Positions 38,941 through 50,856 of a DNA stretch of 64,000 nt are shown in pieces (position 1 is the stretch's first letter; the number at the start of each line of letters is the position of its first letter). Made by a program: the position numbers and the translations under genes. Under the pieces are notes generated by a model. That model made no database searches, was not told the origin of the DNA, and saw only the letters and a list, made by a program, of their open reading frames with translations. The DNA is from Enterobacter asburiae (lineage in GTDB: Bacteria > Pseudomonadota > Gammaproteobacteria > Enterobacterales > Enterobacteriaceae): contig NZ_AP019632.1 of NCBI RefSeq assembly GCF_007035645.1, positions 3,596,001 to 3,660,000 on the forward strand. The letters run 5' to 3'.

Positions 38941-39882
38941 TTAACCTCGCATTTTCGGGTTGATAAGGACGTAAAGCACGTCGGCCAGCAGGTTCAGCAT
39001 CAGGAAGCCGATCGCCACGATCAGCACTACGCCCTGCACCACCGCGTAGTCACGGTTAAATACCGAGTCGACGATCATCTTGCCGAAGCCCGGAATAGTG
39101 AAGACCTGCTCGGTCAGCACCGCGCCGCCCAGCAGCTCGCCGAACAGCAGCGTGGTGAGGGTGATGACCGGTACCAGCGCGTTGCGAAACGCATGCTTCA
39201 GGATCACCGCCTTTGGCAGCAGCCCCTTAGCGCGCGCGGTGCGGATGTAATCCGCCTTCAGGACCGCAATCATCGAAGCGCGGGTATGGCGCATCAGCGT
39301 CGCCGCGAGGCCCGTTCCGAGCACGGACGCGGGCAGCAGCAGCGTGCGCAGGTTCTGGAGCGGATCTTCACTGAACGGCACGTAGCCGGACGCGGGCAGC
39401 CACTGCAGGTTCACCGAAAAGACCAGAATCAGCAGGATCCCCAGCCAGAAGTGCGGGATCGAGATCCCCGAGATCGCCACGAAATTCGCCCCGTGATCGA
39501 CCCAGCTATTTTTGTTCACCGCCGCGAGGATCCCCATGCTGATGCCAAACACCAGCGCGATAATCATCGCCAGCAGAGACAGCTCCAGCGTGACCGGCAG
39601 CTTGCTGGCGATCAGCTGCGTCACCGGTTCGTGCGTGCGTAAGGAGACGCCCAGATCGCCCTGCAGCGCCCGCGTCAGCCAGTGGAAATACTGCACGGGG
39701 ATTGGCGCATCGAGGTTCAGTTCCGCACGCAGCTGGGCGATGACCGCCGGATCGCGCTCCTCCCCGGCCATGGCGATTAGCGGGTCGCCGGGCAGCAGCT
39801 TTTGCAGCCCGAAGACCATCATGCTCACCAGCAGCAGGGTTGGTATAGCCAGCAGCAGACGTTTGCAAATCAGTTCCAGCAT
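38941..39882 (-). CDS. Peptide-type ABC transporter permease (DppB/GsiC-like)
   Basis: A 313-residue permease with six helices. The EAA loop DYIRTARAKGLLPKAVILKH and the FGELLGGAVLTEQVF segment match the DppB family. With the DppC-like protein it forms the membrane channel. It starts 18 bases after the binding-protein gene. Confidence 0.92.
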   Translation of the reverse strand: MLELICKRLLLAIPTLLLVSMMVFGLQKLLPGDPLIAMAGEERDPAVIAQLRAELNLDAPIPVQYFHWLTRALQGDLGVSLRTHEPVTQLIASKLPVTLELSLLAMIIALVFGISMGILAAVNKNSWVDHGANFVAISGISIPHFWLGILLILVFSVNLQWLPASGYVPFSEDPLQNLRTLLLPASVLGTGLAATLMRHTRASMIAVLKADYIRTARAKGLLPKAVILKHAFRNALVPVITLTTLLFGELLGGAVLTEQVFTIPGFGKMIVDSVFNRDYAVVQGVVLIVAIGFLMLNLLADVLYVLINPKMRG

Positions 39883-39900
39883 GGGTTCTCCTCAGGACGG

Positions 39901-41421
39901 TTATTTCGCCAGCGTTAAACCCGCCAGACGCACGATGCCGTCCGGGTACGGCTTAAAGCCCTGCACGCTTTTGTTCAGACCGAAAATGCGCGGCTCGAAG
40001 TAGAGGTAGGCAATCGGCATGTCGGTTTGCAGCTGCTTCACCACCTTGTCGTACAGCGGCTGGCGTGCGGCCTGGTCGGTGCTCTGGCGCGCCTGGGTCA
40101 GCCACTCATCGACCTGCGCGTTGCTGTAGCGGCCGTCGTTGAGCGTGCCTTTGCTGTTGATAAAGCCGTAGATGCTGCCGTCCGGATCCGGGCGTCCCGA
40201 CCAGCCGGAGAAGCTCAGCTGATAGTCGCCGCTCTGCTGGCGGTCGAGCAGCGTGGCGAATTCGGTCATCTGCAGGTTCAGGTTAAATCCGGCCTCGGCG
40301 ACCATAGCCTGCAATACCTGGCCCACCTGCTGCGAGGTTGGGTTGTTCGGCACCAGCAGGTTGACGGTCAGCGGCGCGGTGACGCCTGCCGCCTTCAGCA
40401 GCGCTTTGGCTTTGTCGACGTCACGCGGCGGAACCGGCAGGTTAACGTGATACGGGCTGACCGGGGAAAACGCCTGGTTTGCCGGGGTGTAAAGCCCTTC
40501 GAAGACCACCTGGTTTAACGCATCGCGGTCGATGGCCTGAGAAAACGCCTCGCGCACGCGGGCGTCCTTGAACGGATCGTTGGCCGGCACCTTGCCGTTG
40601 TTGATGTTGAAGGTGATGCCCTGATAGCCGAGACCGGTTACCTTCGCCAGCGCCAGCTTGCTGTCGGCTTCGACCGTTTTAACGTCGCTGGCGGCGATGC
40701 CTTCGGTCAAGTCAAGATCGCCCGCGCGCAGGTTCGCGAGGCGCACGGAGGCATCCGGGATCGGCAGATAGATGATTTTGTCGAAGTGGTAGGCGTCTTT
40801 GTTCCAGTAGTTGTCGAAACGGGTCAGAACGATGCGGTCCTGCGACACGCGGCTGTCAAACTTGTACGGGCCGGAACAGACCGGGTGGGCGGCAAAGTCA
40901 GGCTTTTTCGCCGCCTCGGGGGCCATCATCGCGCCCGCGCGGTCGGTGAGCTGCATCAGCAGCGCGGCATCGGGGGTCTTCAGGTGCAGCGCAATCTGCA
41001 TCGGGCCGGTGACCTCGACCGATTCAACGGAGGAGATCTCGCTCTTACGCAGGGAGCCTTTCAGGGTCAGGGCGCGGTCGAGGTTGTATTTTGCCGCGGC
41101 GGCATCGAATTTCTCACCGTCGTGGAAGGTGACGCCTTCGCGCAGATTGAGCGTCAGGGTTTTACCGTCGTCACTCCACGCCCAGTCTTTAGCCAGGCCG
41201 GGGACGACCTTCAGGTTTTCATCCACGTCCACCAGCCTGTCGCACAGGGAGGCAAACACGAAGCGGCCATAGTAGGTGCGCGCCAGATGCGGGTCGAGCA
41301 TGTCCGGGTCAGCGCCCAGGCCGATTCGCAGCACGCTTTCAGAATGGGCGGGCAGCGCCGCGCCAAGCAACATAACACTTCCCATTACGGTCAAAAGAGA
41401 ATTACGCATTGTCATTATCAT
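39901..41421 (-). CDS. Periplasmic peptide-type substrate-binding protein (DppA/GsiB-like)
   Basis: A 506-residue SBP_bac_5 protein with a signal peptide ending at PAHS. LRIGLGADPDMLDPHLART begins the mature domain. The pattern resembles the binding proteins for dipeptides and glutathione (GsiB). Possible starts at 41421, 41415 and 41409 differ only in the signal peptide; the first has AAGGA at the best spacing. The ligand is probably a gamma-glutamyl peptide, judged from the linked gamma-glutamyltransferase (inference). Confidence 0.9.
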   Translation of the reverse strand: MIMTMRNSLLTVMGSVMLLGAALPAHSESVLRIGLGADPDMLDPHLARTYYGRFVFASLCDRLVDVDENLKVVPGLAKDWAWSDDGKTLTLNLREGVTFHDGEKFDAAAAKYNLDRALTLKGSLRKSEISSVESVEVTGPMQIALHLKTPDAALLMQLTDRAGAMMAPEAAKKPDFAAHPVCSGPYKFDSRVSQDRIVLTRFDNYWNKDAYHFDKIIYLPIPDASVRLANLRAGDLDLTEGIAASDVKTVEADSKLALAKVTGLGYQGITFNINNGKVPANDPFKDARVREAFSQAIDRDALNQVVFEGLYTPANQAFSPVSPYHVNLPVPPRDVDKAKALLKAAGVTAPLTVNLLVPNNPTSQQVGQVLQAMVAEAGFNLNLQMTEFATLLDRQQSGDYQLSFSGWSGRPDPDGSIYGFINSKGTLNDGRYSNAQVDEWLTQARQSTDQAARQPLYDKVVKQLQTDMPIAYLYFEPRIFGLNKSVQGFKPYPDGIVRLAGLTLAK

Positions 41422-42496
41422 GAGTTCCTTGAAGGAAGGGACGAGTGAGTGGCCGCGTGTTCAAACAGCGCGCGGCGGCGCAGAAAGGCGGCGGATGGCG
41501 GTGCGATCTGAATAACGCTGCGATCGCGGTTGATCTCCTGCCAGCGATGACAGGCAACCTGACGCCCGCCGTCGAGCACCTGATTGATCGGCTCAACCTG
41601 GCGGCATTCATCGGTGACGTACGGGCAGCGGGTGTGGAAACGGCAGCCGGACGGCGGGCTGGCCGGGTTGGGCAGATCCCCCTGCAGCAGCAGTGCGTCG
41701 CGCTCAACGCCCGGCTGCATCTGCGGTGCCGAGGCGATCAGCGCCTGAGTATAGGGATGCAGCGGCGCGTCAAAAATCTCGTCGACGTTGGCAAGCTCGA
41801 CGATTTGCCCGAGATACATGACCGCCACGCGGTCGCTCATATGGCGGATCACCGCCAGACCGTGGGCGACAATCACCATCGTCAGCCCCAGTTGGTGCTT
41901 CAGGCTCTCCAGCAGATTAACCACCTGCGCCTGGACGGACACATCCAGCGCGGATACCGGCTCATCGCCCAGCAGCAGCTTCGGCCCGGAAGCCAGCGCA
42001 CGCGCAATGCCGATACGCTGGCGCTGCCCGCCGGAAAACTCGTGCGGATAGCGCCCGGCCCAGGCGGCAGGCAGGCCCACGGTTTTAAGCAGCTCGGCAA
42101 CGCGGTACTGGCGATCCGCTTTTTTCATGTTCTGATGCAGCCACAGCGGCTCCCCGACGATTTGCTCCACCGTCATGCGCGGGTTGAGCGAGGCGAAGGG
42201 ATCCTGAAAGATGATTTGCAGCTCGCGCCGGAGCTGGTTCAGGCGGGCACCGGAGGCGTCGGTGATCTCCTCCCCCTGATAAAACACGCGCCCTTCGCTG
42301 GCGGCCAGCAGGCGCAGCAGCAGACGACCGAGCGTAGATTTCCCGGAGCCGGACTCGCCGACGATCGCCAGCGTTTCGCCCGGCATCACGGCAAGCGAAA
42401 CGCGATCGACCGCCGTGACAAACCGTGCCGGAGTAAAGAGCTTTTTGGGGCCGGGGAAAAGCTTGCTGAGGTCACGGGCTTCAAGAATGGGCGTGG

Positions 42497-42500
<4 letters not shown>
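41418..42500 (-). CDS. ABC transporter ATP-binding protein (DppF/OppF-like)
   Basis: A 360-residue ATPase. Walker A is GESGSGKST, the signature is FSGGQRQRIGIARAL and Walker B is LLLGDEPVSALD. The C-terminal extension with CRFHTRCPYVTDEC is the oligopeptide-type cysteine cluster, which in DppD proteins binds a 4Fe-4S centre. It overlaps the upstream ATPase gene by 4 bases and its stop abuts the binding-protein start. Confidence 0.94.
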
Positions 42501-43506
<1,006 letters not shown>

Positions 43507-43510
<4 letters not shown>

Positions 43511-44226
43511 GGCGTGAAGTCGTCCTCAAGGTGGATCGCCTGAATCAGGGCGGTTTGCAGGCTGAGCAAGTGTTCGCGCATGGCGGCCGCGGCTTCATTA
43601 GGCTGGCGATGGATAATCGCAGACATGATCTTATGGTGGTGGTCGTTATAGCTGTCGACACGTTCGGGGGTGCGTGCCAGCTCGCGCAGATGCTGCCAGC
43701 CCGGTTCGCGCCGAACGGCATCAATGGCATCAAACAGGCCGAGCATCAGACGGTTGCCCGCCGCCTCGGCAATCGCCCGGTGAAAGGCGCTGTCCCAGAG
43801 TTCGTTGAGATCGCGGTCGTCCGGGCTGACCTTGTCGATGCGTTCCAGCATGCGCTGCATGAGCGCGAGGTTTTCCCTGGTGGCACGCAGTGCCGCAAGC
43901 CGGGCTAAGCCGGGTTCGAGCTGCAGACGAGCTTCCATCACTTCCAGAAGGTTGGTTTGCTGAACCAATCCCTGAAGGGCCAGCGGTTCAACAGGTGCCG
44001 CCGGGCCAATAAAGGTCCCTTTGCCCTGCTTACGCCAGATGCGCCCCTCTTCTTCCAGCACGTCCAGCGCACGACGTACTTCACGTCGTCCTACGCCGAG
44101 AGTGTCCGACAGCTCACGTTCCGTGGGCAGCGGTATGCCTGGTGTTGACTCATGCTGGTTGATAAGCCCGCGCAACTGCTCAAGCGCGGTGCTGGAATTG
44201 GCCAGAAACCGTGACGGTTTTTCCAT
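43507..44226 (-). CDS. GntR-family regulator, FadR/FCD subfamily
   Basis: A 239-residue regulator. The N-terminal winged helix (about 10-80) contains LPTERELSDTLGVGRREVRR, and an all-helical FCD ligand domain follows (about 95-225), where a metal-binding Asp/His set is common. It is the first gene of the importer/gamma-glutamyltransferase operon (4-base overlap with the ATPase). It most likely controls that operon in response to an imported acidic compound; the ligand is unknown. Confidence 0.9.
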
Positions 44227-44323
44227 ATTGGTTCGCTCGCTTTCATCATGACTTTATTTTTATTAACGATAAGTTATTGATATGGAATGAAGCTTATCGT
44301 GCTAATGATTAAGCAATAACCAA

Positions 44324-44340
44324 ACCAATACGAAATTGGT
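44324..44340. promoter_or_regulatory. Candidate operator for the GntR/FadR-type regulator
   Basis: The perfect dyad accaat-N5-attggt lies about 100 bases before the regulator start. FadR-type proteins bind short dyads of this sort; assignment is inference. Confidence 0.45.
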
Positions 44341-44567
44341 TCGGTATATTTTTGGAAAGCAGGAGATAACCAGATGATTCTGCGTGAATTATTTTTACAG
44401 AAAGAAACATTCTGAATGAGGTGCGAAGAGAGGAGTGATGGAGAAATGCACAATTACAGTGCAAATTATGCACTACATCCGTGCAATTGTTAATAAATTG
44501 CACTATGAATATTAACTTTTTGTTAACGATAAGAGAGAGAATGAGATTACTGAAGGCTGAAACGACG

Positions 44568-44597
44568 AAAGCCTGAATCATTTCTGATTCAGGCTTT
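44568..44597 (-). terminator. Terminator after tRNA-Asp (first copy)
   Basis: The perfect 13-base palindrome aaagcctgaatca/tgattcaggcttt with a 4-base loop lies 9 bases past the tRNA 3' end on the minus strand. Confidence 0.85.
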
Positions 44598-44605
44598 CTG
44601 AATAG

Positions 44606-44682
44606 TGGCGGAACGGACGGGACTCGAACCCGCGACCCCCTGCGTGACAGGCAGGTATTCTAACCGACTGAACTACCGCTCC
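44606..44682 (-). tRNA. aspV: tRNA-Asp (anticodon GTC)
   Basis: A 77-base cloverleaf with acceptor GGAGCGG/CCGTTCC and anticodon loop CTGTCAC, with CCA encoded. It lies downstream of dnaQ, as aspV does in E. coli. It is identical in sequence to the copy at 54035. Confidence 0.97.
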
Positions 44683-44814
44683 ACTGTTCCCGTTTGGGGA
44701 ACGAGGCGCATATTACGGTGCGCCTCCGATCTCGTCAACGCTTTTTCTCACGTTTTGAATCGTTTGCTGCAAAAATCGCCCAAACGATGATTTTACAGGC
44801 ATTAAGGCGTTTTT

Positions 44815-45546
44815 TCAGGCGCGCCACAAACAGCTGCCGCCCTTCTTCTGGACCAGATCAAGCCGGGATTCGTGGTTAAGAAGCTCTTCGTCACTGGCTA
44901 AAATAACCCGCAACCGACTGGCCTGACGGACAACACGCTGAATGCCCGCTTCGCCTTGCGTCTGCTGGGATTCATTTTCCATACTGAACTTCATTGACGT
45001 CTGCCCGCCGGTCATCGTCAGATAGACATCGGCCAGGATCTGGGCATCGAGCAACGCCCCGTGGAGCGTTCGCTTGGTATTGTCTATCTCGTAGCGCGAG
45101 CAGAGTGCATCCAGGCTGTTACGCTTGCCGGGGAACATCTTCCTTGCCAGCGCCAGGCTGTCCGTCACCTTACAGAAGGTGTTCGTCTTCGGAATATCAC
45201 GATTAAGCTTGCTGAATTCATAATCCATAAAGCCGATATCGAACGATGCGTTATGGATGACAAGCTCGGCACCCTTGATGTACTCCAGGAACTCGTCAGC
45301 GACATCCGCAAAAGTCGGCTTATCCAGCAAGAACTCATCGGCAATACCGTGAACGCCGAACGCTTCCGGATCCACCAGCCGATCGGGTTTGAGGTAGACG
45401 TGGAAGTTGTTCCCAGTAAGACGACGGTTCACCACTTCAACGGCGCCGATCTCGATGATCTTATGCCCTTCGTAGTGCGCGCCGATCTGGTTCATACCGG
45501 TGGTTTCGGTATCGAGGACAATCTGGCGAGTAATTGCAGTGCTCAT
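44815..45546 (-). CDS. dnaQ: DNA polymerase III epsilon subunit DnaQ
   Basis: A 243-residue proofreading exonuclease. Exo motifs: VLDTETTG (about 11-18), NASFDIGFMDYE and HGALLDAQILA. A C-terminal tail (about 190-243) ending KKGGSCLWRA binds the alpha subunit. I chose the ATG at 45546, giving MSTAITRQ and the E. coli length, over one 9 bases upstream. Divergent from rnhA, as in E. coli. Confidence 0.98.
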   Translation of the reverse strand: MSTAITRQIVLDTETTGMNQIGAHYEGHKIIEIGAVEVVNRRLTGNNFHVYLKPDRLVDPEAFGVHGIADEFLLDKPTFADVADEFLEYIKGAELVIHNASFDIGFMDYEFSKLNRDIPKTNTFCKVTDSLALARKMFPGKRNSLDALCSRYEIDNTKRTLHGALLDAQILADVYLTMTGGQTSMKFSMENESQQTQGEAGIQRVVRQASRLRVILASDEELLNHESRLDLVQKKGGSCLWRA

Positions 45547-45610
45547 AGCGGTCATTTATGTCAGACTTATCGTTTAACTGAACGTTTCGAATACAGGAAG
45601 TCTACCAGAG

Positions 45611-46078
45611 ATGCGTAAACAGGTAGAAATTTTCACCGATGGATCTTGTCTCGGTAACCCAGGACCCGGCGGCTACGGCGCGATTATGCGCTATCGCCAG
45701 CACGAAAAAACCTTTAGCGAAGGCTATTTTCTGACCACCAACAACCGGATGGAGTTGATGGCGGCCATCGTAGCGCTGGAGGCGTTAAAAGAACATTGTG
45801 ACGTGGTGCTAAGCACCGACAGTCAGTACGTGCGTCAGGGGATCACCCAGTGGATCCATAACTGGAAAAAACGCGGCTGGAAAACCGCCGATAAGAAGCC
45901 GGTCAAGAACGTCGATCTCTGGAAACGTCTTGATGCTGCGCTGGGCCAGCACCAGATTAAGTGGGAGTGGGTTAAAGGCCACGCAGGCCACCCGGAAAAC
46001 GAACGCTGCGACGAACTGGCGCGTGCTGCGGCATCCAATCCCGCACATGAAGATGCGGGCTATCAGCCCGACGCCTAA
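45611..46078 (+). CDS. rnhA: Ribonuclease HI
   Basis: A 155-residue enzyme that degrades RNA in RNA-DNA hybrids. The active-site acids are D10 (FTDGSCLGN), E48 (NNRMELMA), D70 (STDSQYV) and D134 (ENERCDEL). The length equals E. coli. It overlaps the convergent yafS by 4 bases. Confidence 0.98.
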   Translation: MRKQVEIFTDGSCLGNPGPGGYGAIMRYRQHEKTFSEGYFLTTNNRMELMAAIVALEALKEHCDVVLSTDSQYVRQGITQWIHNWKKRGWKTADKKPVKNVDLWKRLDAALGQHQIKWEWVKGHAGHPENERCDELARAAASNPAHEDAGYQPDA

Positions 46079-46794
46079 TCGGTTTTTTTGTACTGCCGCG
46101 TGGCGCCCACGGTCTGGCGGATGGGCGTTTTCGACTTGCTCTGCTTCATGGGGTTAAGCGTAAGGGGAATGGTTCGCTTACGCGCAACGATAAACTGCAA
46201 ACAGCCCAACGCGGGGAGATGGGTGCTCAGTACCACGCCCCCCTGCCGCGCCCAGGGCAGCACCTGAAAACCTCCGTAGCAAAGCACTTCAAAGTTCAGC
46301 AGTGAAAGCCAGTCGAGCTGGCGCATCATGGTGAACATCCGGCTGTTGTAAGGTGGAGTCCGGCGTAGCACCGGTACCAGCTTACGCAGGCCCATCAGGC
46401 TTAGCGGATTGAATCCGCTAAGTACCAGCCAGCCGTCATCAATCAGCACGCGATCGGCTTCGCGAAGCAGACGATGCGGATCGCTGCACCAGGGTAGCGT
46501 ATGTGCGAGCAAACACGCATCGACGGATTTTTCCGCAAACGGCAGATGCAACGGGTCTGCTTTCACCTGAACCGGCGATCCGCCGAGAGAGACGTTAACC
46601 TGATGCGAGATAGCGCAGCTTTCGGTATTGATTTCCGCGCTGAGATTGCCAATCTTAAGCAGGTGAAAGCCATACATTTTCGCGAGCCAGGGCTTCAGCT
46701 GCTGTTCTAACGCTTCGCGATAGTATTCACCCCAGGGCAATTCCGCCCAACGTTCCGGTGCTGCGACAGTCTGAGGTATCCTTGCCGGTTTCAT
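46075..46794 (-). CDS. yafS: SAM-dependent methyltransferase-like protein YafS
   Basis: A 239-residue protein with a Rossmann-like methyltransferase fold: the [20 protein letters not shown] segment is the SAM-binding strand region, but the glycine-rich motif I is weak. Substrate unknown. ATG at 46794 is chosen because [10 protein letters not shown] matches the E. coli N-terminus; 5 upstream codons are ignored. Divergent from gloB. Confidence 0.9.
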   Translation of the reverse strand: MKPARIPQTVAAPERWAELPWGEYYREALEQQLKPWLAKMYGFHLLKIGNLSAEINTESCAISHQVNVSLGGSPVQVKADPLHLPFAEKSVDACLLAHTLPWCSDPHRLLREADRVLIDDGWLVLSGFNPLSLMGLRKLVPVLRRTPPYNSRMFTMMRQLDWLSLLNFEVLCYGGFQVLPWARQGGVVLSTHLPALGCLQFIVARKRTIPLTLNPMKQSKSKTPIRQTVGATRQYKKTD

Positions 46795-46826
46795 CAAAAC
46801 ACCCGCCACGCTCTAAGAGGTAATGT

Positions 46827-47585
46827 ATGAATCTTATCAGTATTCCAGCGTTTCAGGACAATTACATCTGGGTTTTGGTTGACGACGATCGCCGCTGCGT
46901 CATTGTCGATCCCGGAGAATCCGCCCCTTTACTGCACGCCATAAAAGAGAACGGCTGGCAGCCAGAAGCCATTCTGTTGACGCATCATCATAGCGATCAC
47001 ACTGGCGGCGTGCCTGAACTGCGCGCTCATTTTCCGCATCTTGTGGTTTACGGACCGGCAGAGGCACAAGATAAGGGAATCACGCATGTAGTCGAAGAAG
47101 GCGAAAATATCCTCATACGCGAGTGGGAGTTTTCCGTATTTGCTACACCGGGTCACACTTTGGGACATCTGTGTTTCTACAGTAAGCCTTATCTTTTTTG
47201 CGGCGATACGCTGTTCTCTGGAGGCTGCGGAAGACTATTTGAAGGCACGCCAGCTCAAATGTATCAGTCTTTACAGAAAATTAACGCGCTACCCGATGAG
47301 ACGCTCATTTGTTGCGCCCATGAGTATACATTAGGAAATATGAAGTTTGCAGTGAGCCTCTTACCCGAGGATCGAGCGATTCAGGATTATTATCACAAAG
47401 TGAAGGAGTTACGTGCAAAAAACCAAAAAACACTCCCCGTAATTCTGAAAAATGAGCGGCAAATTAATTTATTTTTACGCACAGATGATGTTGATTTAAT
47501 TAATAAAATTAACCAAGAAACAAATTTGCAACAACCAGAACAGCGATTTGCATGGTTAAGGTCAAAGAAAGATAACTTCAGATAA
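46827..47585 (+). CDS. gloB: Hydroxyacylglutathione hydrolase (glyoxalase II) GloB
   Basis: A 252-residue enzyme that releases D-lactate and glutathione from S-lactoylglutathione, completing methylglyoxal detoxification. The metallo-beta-lactamase metal motif is [10 protein letters not shown] (about 52-61), with further ligands in TPGHTLGH and [12 protein letters not shown]. The last 80 codons are clearly more AT-rich than the first part. Confidence 0.97.
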   Translation: MNLISIPAFQDNYIWVLVDDDRRCVIVDPGESAPLLHAIKENGWQPEAILLTHHHSDHTGGVPELRAHFPHLVVYGPAEAQDKGITHVVEEGENILIREWEFSVFATPGHTLGHLCFYSKPYLFCGDTLFSGGCGRLFEGTPAQMYQSLQKINALPDETLICCAHEYTLGNMKFAVSLLPEDRAIQDYYHKVKELRAKNQKTLPVILKNERQINLFLRTDDVDLINKINQETNLQQPEQRFAWLRSKKDNFR

Positions 47586-47653
47586 TTGCGGGTTGCCTTT
47601 TCAAAATTTCGCCGTTATCATCGCTCGTCTTTTAAGCAACTATTGACACACAC

Positions 47654-49018
47654 ATGAAGGCAAAAGCGATATTACTCGCCTCTGTCCTGCTTGTAGGTTG
47701 CCAGTCGCAAAACGGCAGCAACGTACAACAGCACGCACAGAGCCTTTCTGCAGCTGGTCAAGGGGAAGCAGGGAAGTTTGCAAGTTCGGCGCGCTGGATG
47801 GACGATGGAACATCTTACGCGCAGGATCAAGACTTGTGGACCTCTATTGGCGACGAGCTAAAGATGGGAATTCCGGAAAATCCCCGGATTCGCGAACAGA
47901 AACAGAAGTATTTAAGTAATAAGAGCTATCTCCACGATGTAACGTTACGGGCAGAGCCGTATATGTACTGGATAGCCGGGCAAGTTAAGAAACGTAACAT
48001 GCCTATGGAGCTGGTACTCCTACCCATAGTGGAGAGCGCTTTTGACCCACACGCGACGTCTGGCGCCAATGCCGCAGGCATTTGGCAGATCATTCCGAGC
48101 ACCGGGCGAAACTATGGTCTGAAACAGACCCGCAACTATGATGCGCGTCGCGATGTTGTCGCTTCAACGACAGCCGCTCTCGACATGATGCAACGTCTGA
48201 ACAAGATGTTTGACGGCGACTGGCTGTTAACGGTCGCAGCGTATAATAGTGGCGAAGGTCGTGTACTGAAGGCAATGAAAGCGAATAAAGCACGGGGTAA
48301 ATCCACCGATTTTTGGTCGCTCTCACTGCCACAGGAAACAAAGATTTACGTACCGAAAATGCTGGCATTGAGCGATATTCTCAAGAACAGCAAGCGTTAC
48401 GGTGTACAACTGCCAACACCAGACGAAAGTCGTGCACTGGCGCGTGTTCGCCTCAGCAATCCAGTTGATATTCAACAGGTTGCTGATATGACGGGTATGT
48501 CGGTAAGTAAATTGAAAACCTTTAATGCTGGCGTTAAAGGCTCAACCCTGGGGGCAAGTGGCCCGCAGTATGTAATGGTTCCGCAGAAACATGCCGAGCA
48601 GTTACGTGAGTCTTTAGCTTCTGGTGAAATCGCCGCCGTTCAGTCAACGCTGATCGCGGATGCATCATCAGTTAACAGCCGCAGCTATAAGGTTCGTTCA
48701 GGTGATACGCTTTCGGGCATCGCGTCACGTCTTGGCGTGAATGCGAAAGATCTGCAGCAGTGGAATAATCTGCGCAGTTCCGGCCTGAAAGTGGGTCAGA
48801 CTCTGACGGTAGGTGCAGGTAGCAGCGCACAGCGTCTTGCCAGCAACAGCGATAGCATTACCTATCGCGTACGCAAGGGCGATTCACTGTCCAGTATCGC
48901 AAAACGGCACGGCGTGAACATCAAGGATGTGATGCGCTGGAACAATGATACTGACAATCTGAAACCTGGCGACCAGCTGACGCTGTTTGTGAAGAACAGC
49001 GCGACGCCAGATTCCTGA
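47654..49018 (+). CDS. mltD: Membrane-bound lytic murein transglycosylase D
   Basis: A 454-residue lipoprotein. The lipobox LLVGC puts the lipid-modified cysteine at residue 16. The SLT domain (about 105-225) contains VESAFDPHATSGANAAGIWQ with the catalytic glutamate, and the VAAYNSGEGRV motif. Two LysM peptidoglycan-binding repeats lie near 345-390 and 402-446. It cleaves murein to 1,6-anhydro products. It is followed by a strong terminator. Confidence 0.97.
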   Translation: MKAKAILLASVLLVGCQSQNGSNVQQHAQSLSAAGQGEAGKFASSARWMDDGTSYAQDQDLWTSIGDELKMGIPENPRIREQKQKYLSNKSYLHDVTLRAEPYMYWIAGQVKKRNMPMELVLLPIVESAFDPHATSGANAAGIWQIIPSTGRNYGLKQTRNYDARRDVVASTTAALDMMQRLNKMFDGDWLLTVAAYNSGEGRVLKAMKANKARGKSTDFWSLSLPQETKIYVPKMLALSDILKNSKRYGVQLPTPDESRALARVRLSNPVDIQQVADMTGMSVSKLKTFNAGVKGSTLGASGPQYVMVPQKHAEQLRESLASGEIAAVQSTLIADASSVNSRSYKVRSGDTLSGIASRLGVNAKDLQQWNNLRSSGLKVGQTLTVGAGSSAQRLASNSDSITYRVRKGDSLSSIAKRHGVNIKDVMRWNNDTDNLKPGDQLTLFVKNSATPDS

Positions 49019-49035
49019 TAACACGATCGAAAGAT

Positions 49036-49068
49036 AAAAAGGCACCGATTCCCCTCGGTGCCTTTTTT
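49036..49068 (+). terminator. Terminator after mltD
   Basis: The stem aaaggcaccga/tcggtgccttt is followed by a T-run, 18 bases past the stop; with A-runs on the left it may serve both convergent genes. Confidence 0.88.
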
Positions 49069-49070
49069 GT

Positions 49071-49844
49071 TTATTCCGCTTTTTGCGCTTCAGCCATGAT
49101 GGTATCGCTGGTAAACGAGCCATCGTCCTGCAGTTCAAAGTACGCCTTTACCTCAGCGGACGCACTCTCCTGATACAGTCTGATCGCCTGGCTCAATGCT
49201 TCCGGGGTGCGCATACGCGCGATCCAGGAGCTGAACTCCAGCGGTAAACGATCGGTAATCAACGCGCGCGCGATCAGCCCCGCTTCAGTGATAAGCGACA
49301 ACCACTCTCCGCTGGCGTAATTTTGCACGTGCGAGGTATCGCGCAGCGCTTCTACCGTCTGCAGCCAGATATTGCGCACCGGGTGTCCGGGAGACATCAC
49401 ATCCATAATGATGAAGGTGCCGCCCGGCTTCAGAACACGTTTGACCTCGCGTAATGCCTGGCCGACATCGTGCCAGTGGTGCGCGGAATAACGGCTGATC
49501 ACCACCTCAAACGACGCATCATCGAACGGTAAGGATTCGGCATAGCCCTGTTGCGTATCGATGTTGTCCAGTCCCTTCGCTTTTGCCGCCCCGGCAACGA
49601 CGTCCAGCATCTGGCTGGATAAGTCATACGCGGTAACGTGCGCGACCTGCTGCGCAGCCGTATAGCTGGCATGCCCTGCCCCGCAGCCTAAATCCAGCAC
49701 GTGCGCCTGCGGGAACGCCGCCAGACGTTCACCGAGACGCACCAGATCGCGGCCAGAAGCATGCACGGCACTGCTCAGATAGGCACTTGCCTGAGAACCA
49801 AACTGTTTTTCTACGTTGTCATGATGGGAGCGTGTTGTTGTCAT
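49071..49844 (-). CDS. yafE: Class I SAM-dependent methyltransferase YafE
   Basis: A 257-residue UbiE/BioC-like methyltransferase. Motif I is VLDLGCGAGHASY, followed by YSAHHWHD and LKPGGTFIIMDV. The ATG at 49844 begins MTTTRSHHDN after a CAAAGGACAGTACG segment; 19 further codons upstream are ignored. E. coli YafE as annotated is shorter. Substrate unknown. Confidence 0.88.
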   Translation of the reverse strand: MTTTRSHHDNVEKQFGSQASAYLSSAVHASGRDLVRLGERLAAFPQAHVLDLGCGAGHASYTAAQQVAHVTAYDLSSQMLDVVAGAAKAKGLDNIDTQQGYAESLPFDDASFEVVISRYSAHHWHDVGQALREVKRVLKPGGTFIIMDVMSPGHPVRNIWLQTVEALRDTSHVQNYASGEWLSLITEAGLIARALITDRLPLEFSSWIARMRTPEALSQAIRLYQESASAEVKAYFELQDDGSFTSDTIMAEAQKAE

Positions 49845-49919
49845 CGTACTGTCCTTTGTGAGTGAAAAATAAAGGGCAGCACCCGCACAGGCCTGCCCCA
49901 CGGCAGACCTGACACACCA

Positions 49920-50792
<873 letters not shown>

Positions 50793-50856
50793 TCATACTT
50801 TCAACGCAATTTCTGAGAAACCGCTTTCCAGTTTTGTAAGCAAGCACTTACTGATG

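Larger units (their letters stand above)
44227..44605. other. Intergenic region with several dyads upstream of the importer operon
   Basis: It holds an accaat-acgaa-attggt dyad (44324-44340), two GTGCA-type palindromes (44459-44473 and 44481-44503) and the tRNA-Asp terminator. The regulator's promoter should lie within the first 150 bases. A 90-codon frame at 44309-44581 runs across these repeats and is not credible. Confidence 0.55.

Noticed and set aside
44309..44581. A 90-codon minus-strand open frame
   Set aside because: It spans operator-like palindromes and the tRNA terminator and lacks a ribosome site.
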